Shown: positions 3,721 to 5,698 of the stretch, piece by piece
Position numbering within the stretch: position 1 is the stretch's first letter
Layout of the letters: the number at the start of each line of letters is the position of its first letter
Source of the DNA: a bacterium
GTDB lineage: Bacteria; Patescibacteriota; Gracilibacteria; UM-FILTER-43-11
DNA length: 5,698 nt
Assembly (NCBI GenBank): GCA_030426875.1
Contig: JAUHXI010000100.1
Location: 1-5,698, forward strand
Direction: 5' to 3'
Made by a program: the position numbers and the translations under genes
Notes under the pieces: model-generated
Database searches by the model: none
The model's input: the letters and a program-made list of their open reading frames with translations, nothing else
Told to the model about the DNA's origin: nothing

Positions 3721-5698
3721 CATATCTACTTTTGTAAATATGACCAGCGGGGATGAGTTTACCAATAATTACGTTTTCTTTCAAGCCTTTTAGATGGTCA
3801 ATCTTTCGAGTGGTTGCAGCTTCTACAAGAACTCGAATGGTTTCCTGGAATGATGCGGCAGAGAGCCAGCTATTAGTCGTGATCGCCACCCGAGAAATTC
3901 CCAGCAATAAGCGCTCACCGTGAGCTTCATTCTTTTTCTCCTTCTTCAGTGTTTGATTCGTATTGTTGAACTGCTCAGCATTGATCAGTTCACCTGGTAA
4001 GAAGTCTGAGTCCCCTGGGTTGACAATTCTAACCTTAGAAAACATTTGCTTCACGATGATTTCAATATGCTTATCATTAATGGTTTGACCTTGAGACGCG
4101 TAAATGTGTTGCACATCCGTCATGATGTACTTTTGAGCCGTATAAACGTCCGTGGCTACCATTAGATCTTGCAGGTTCAAATGCCCTCGGTTTAGGGGTG
4201 TTCCACGAGCGATCAAGTCTCCATGCCCCACAGAAAGCTTTTCTTTAGGCCCAAATAGATATTCTTTTTCGTGTTCTTCGGTGTGCTTAGTGACGATTTC
4301 AGATTTTGTAATCTTAATCACCTTACCTTCATCGGTTGCCTTGAGTGAATGTTTTTCACCAATGGCACGTGCAATGATTTGCTTCGCTTTAACCGTATCC
4401 CCCTTCTTAACCACAGCCTCAAAATCTGGTGGGATTTGATAGCTTTCCCCGCCCAGCTCTTGAGCATGAATGATGACTTCGGTCTGCTCTTTTTTAACCT
4501 TGATGGAAACCTTACCAGAAATATCGGCCAAAACAGCAGCTCCTTTCGGGTTGCGGGCTTCAAATAGCTCTTCCACCCGTGTCAAACCTTGGGTGATATC
4601 ACTTCCTTCAGCCACCCCTCCCATATGGAAGGTTCGCATGGTCAACTGGGTACCTGGTTCACCAATCGATTGAGCAGCAATGATACCAACAGCCGTCCCT
4701 AAGTCCACAAGTTTATTGGTTCCTAAATCAAATCCATAACACTGCTGACAGATTCCATTTTCAATCGTGCAGGTCATGATGGAGCGGACCCGCACCTCTT
4801 CTACTTGAGCTTCCTTAACGGCAGCTGTGATGTCGTTGTCCAATTGCACTCCTTTTTTAGCAATCACATCACCCGTTTTCGGATTCTTAATGGTGACAGC
4901 TAGAGTACGACCAAAAATACGTTTTTCAAACCCTTCTCCAATTTTTTCACTTTCCTCTCGTGTGATGGCATGTTCAACCACATTTCCACAATCAGGCTCT
5001 TTGATGACAATGTCTTGAACCGCATCCACTAAACGACGAGTTAGGTAGCCCGCTTCAGCCGTTTTAAGGGCCGTATCAGACTTCCCTTTCCGTCCACCAT
5101 GGGTTGCAATAAAGTATTCTAAAATCGAGAAGCCACCTTTCAAATTCGATTTGATCGGCAGTTCGATGGTTTTTCCAGATGGATTGGCTACCAACCCTTT
5201 CATTCCACACAACTGAGTGATCTGACCCCAGTTACCCCGGGCTCCAGAATCAATCATGTAATAAATATTATTTTCAGGATTGCCTTGGAATTTCTCAATC
5301 ATCAAGTTGGTGATGCTACTCTTAAGAGAAGACCACAGGCGGATGGCATGATGGTATCGTTCATCATCGGTGAGCCACCCCTTCCAGTATTGATTGTTGA
5401 TCTTTTTTACCGTTTCATCTGCGGCAGAAATTAACTTTTCACGTTCTTCAGGAACCAGCATGTCAAAGGCAGAAATGGTCAAACCAGATTTAGTGGCAAA
5501 CTTAAACCCAATCCGCTTGAATTCATCAGCCACAGCCGCTGTAGCTTCAGGGCTCACTTTATCAAGAATTTCAGCCAATAGCGCTTTAAGCCCCTTGGTT
5601 CCGACTTTTTCATTCACATAAGGAATTTCTTCAGGAAGGAAGGTGTTAAAAATCAAACGACCAACCGTTGTCTCCTCTTGAATGCCTCCTTTTGTTCG
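3707..5698 (-). CDS. rpoC: RNA polymerase beta' subunit, C-terminal 663 residues (5' part outside window)
   Basis: Beta' forms one pincer of RNA polymerase. The frame is open to the right edge, where it reads ...EETTVGRLIFN, a conserved interior motif, so the start and the NADFDGD metal site lie outside; the TTG at 5656 is an internal Leu codon. Positions count from the first visible residue. Conserved SGARGNWGQITQ is at about 151. The bridge helix covers about 193-228 (EYFIATHGGRKG.SDTALKTA..GYLTRRLVD). The second zinc site has all four cysteines, 237, 310, 317 and 320 (C-x6-C-x2-C for the last three). The trigger loop is at about 345-362 (IGEPGTQLTMRTFHMGG) with Met354, Arg355 and His358 at the E. 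coli Met932, Arg933 and His936 positions. It runs directly into DITQGLTRVEELFEARNPKG, so the large E. coli trigger-loop insertion (SI3) is absent. The jaw region (about 385-515) seems longer than in Bacillus. The C terminus has SFQETIRVLVEAA (616-628) and GLKENVIIGKLIPAGH (638-653). The stop is TGA, with a TAA four codons later in frame. It is the first gene of the visible rpoC-rpsL-rpsG series. Confidence 0.98.
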   Translation of the reverse strand, partial: RTKGGIQEETTVGRLIFNTFLPEEIPYVNEKVGTKGLKALLAEILDKVSPEATAAVADEFKRIGFKFATKSGLTISAFDMLVPEEREKLISAADETVKKINNQYWKGWLTDDERYHHAIRLWSSLKSSITNLMIEKFQGNPENNIYYMIDSGARGNWGQITQLCGMKGLVANPSGKTIELPIKSNLKGGFSILEYFIATHGGRKGKSDTALKTAEAGYLTRRLVDAVQDIVIKEPDCGNVVEHAITREESEKIGEGFEKRIFGRTLAVTIKNPKTGDVIAKKGVQLDNDITAAVKEAQVEEVRVRSIMTCTIENGICQQCYGFDLGTNKLVDLGTAVGIIAAQSIGEPGTQLTMRTFHMGGVAEGSDITQGLTRVEELFEARNPKGAAVLADISGKVSIKVKKEQTEVIIHAQELGGESYQIPPDFEAVVKKGDTVKAKQIIARAIGEKHSLKATDEGKVIKITKSEIVTKHTEEHEKEYLFGPKEKLSVGHGDLIARGTPLNRGHLNLQDLMVATDVYTAQKYIMTDVQHIYASQGQTINDKHIEIIVKQMFSKVRIVNPGDSDFLPGELINAEQFNNTNQTLKKEKKNEAHGERLLLGISRVAITTNSWLSAASFQETIRVLVEAATTRKIDHLKGLKENVIIGKLIPAGHIYKSRYEAKD

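Noticed and set aside
4318..4563. An 81-residue - strand frame within rpoC
   Set aside because: It overlaps the conserved beta' reading frame and has no recognisable features; it is a shadow frame.

Overview
The window is a piece of bacterial chromosome of moderate-to-low GC. The left part holds one rightward gene; the rest is leftward. From the right edge and reading leftward it carries the 3' part of rpoC (RNA polymerase beta'), rpsL (S12) and rpsG (S7), the usual order of the rpoBC-str gene cluster. A separately transcribed gene for a secreted S-layer-homology (SLH) protein follows. A rightward gene for a secreted, beta-rich protein of tail-fibre-like build converges on it from the left.

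The organism cannot be named from this sequence alone. Three SLH modules in a secreted protein, the long form of S12, a beta' without the proteobacterial trigger-loop insertion, A-rich leaders with no clear Shine-Dalgarno motif, and a phage-like secreted protein together recall candidate-phylum bacteria (Patescibacteria/CPR, for example Peregrinibacteria-like lineages). This is inference. The standard bacterial code fits: about 1,600 codons contain no internal TGA, Trp is TGG and glycines are GGN, so the UGA=Gly code of Gracilibacteria/Absconditabacteria is unlikely.

Layout. 1-66: a strong 14-bp hairpin that probably ends transcription of a gene left of the window. 67-158: leader with a possible promoter. 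159-1124 (+): secreted beta-rich protein. 1125-1363: convergent intergenic region with a likely bidirectional terminator and perhaps a small RNA. 1364-2410 (-): SLH protein. 2411-2526: SLH promoter and rpsG terminator, back to back. 2527-2988 (-): rpsG with a GTG start. 2989-3121: very AT-rich spacer with heptad repeats. 3122-3541 (-): rpsL. 3542-3706: spacer with a promoter-like pair of hexamers and two direct repeats. 3707-5698 (-): rpoC, cut by the window edge.

The right half is core transcription/translation machinery; the left half is two cell-surface genes with their own signals. fusA and tuf, which commonly follow rpsG, are absent, so the str operon appears to end at rpsG here. No mobile element, CRISPR array, tRNA or rRNA was found. 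The least explained items are the tail-fibre-like secreted protein, the possible small RNA at 1171-1287, the direct repeats flanking the putative rpsL promoter, and an apparent extra segment in the beta' jaw region.
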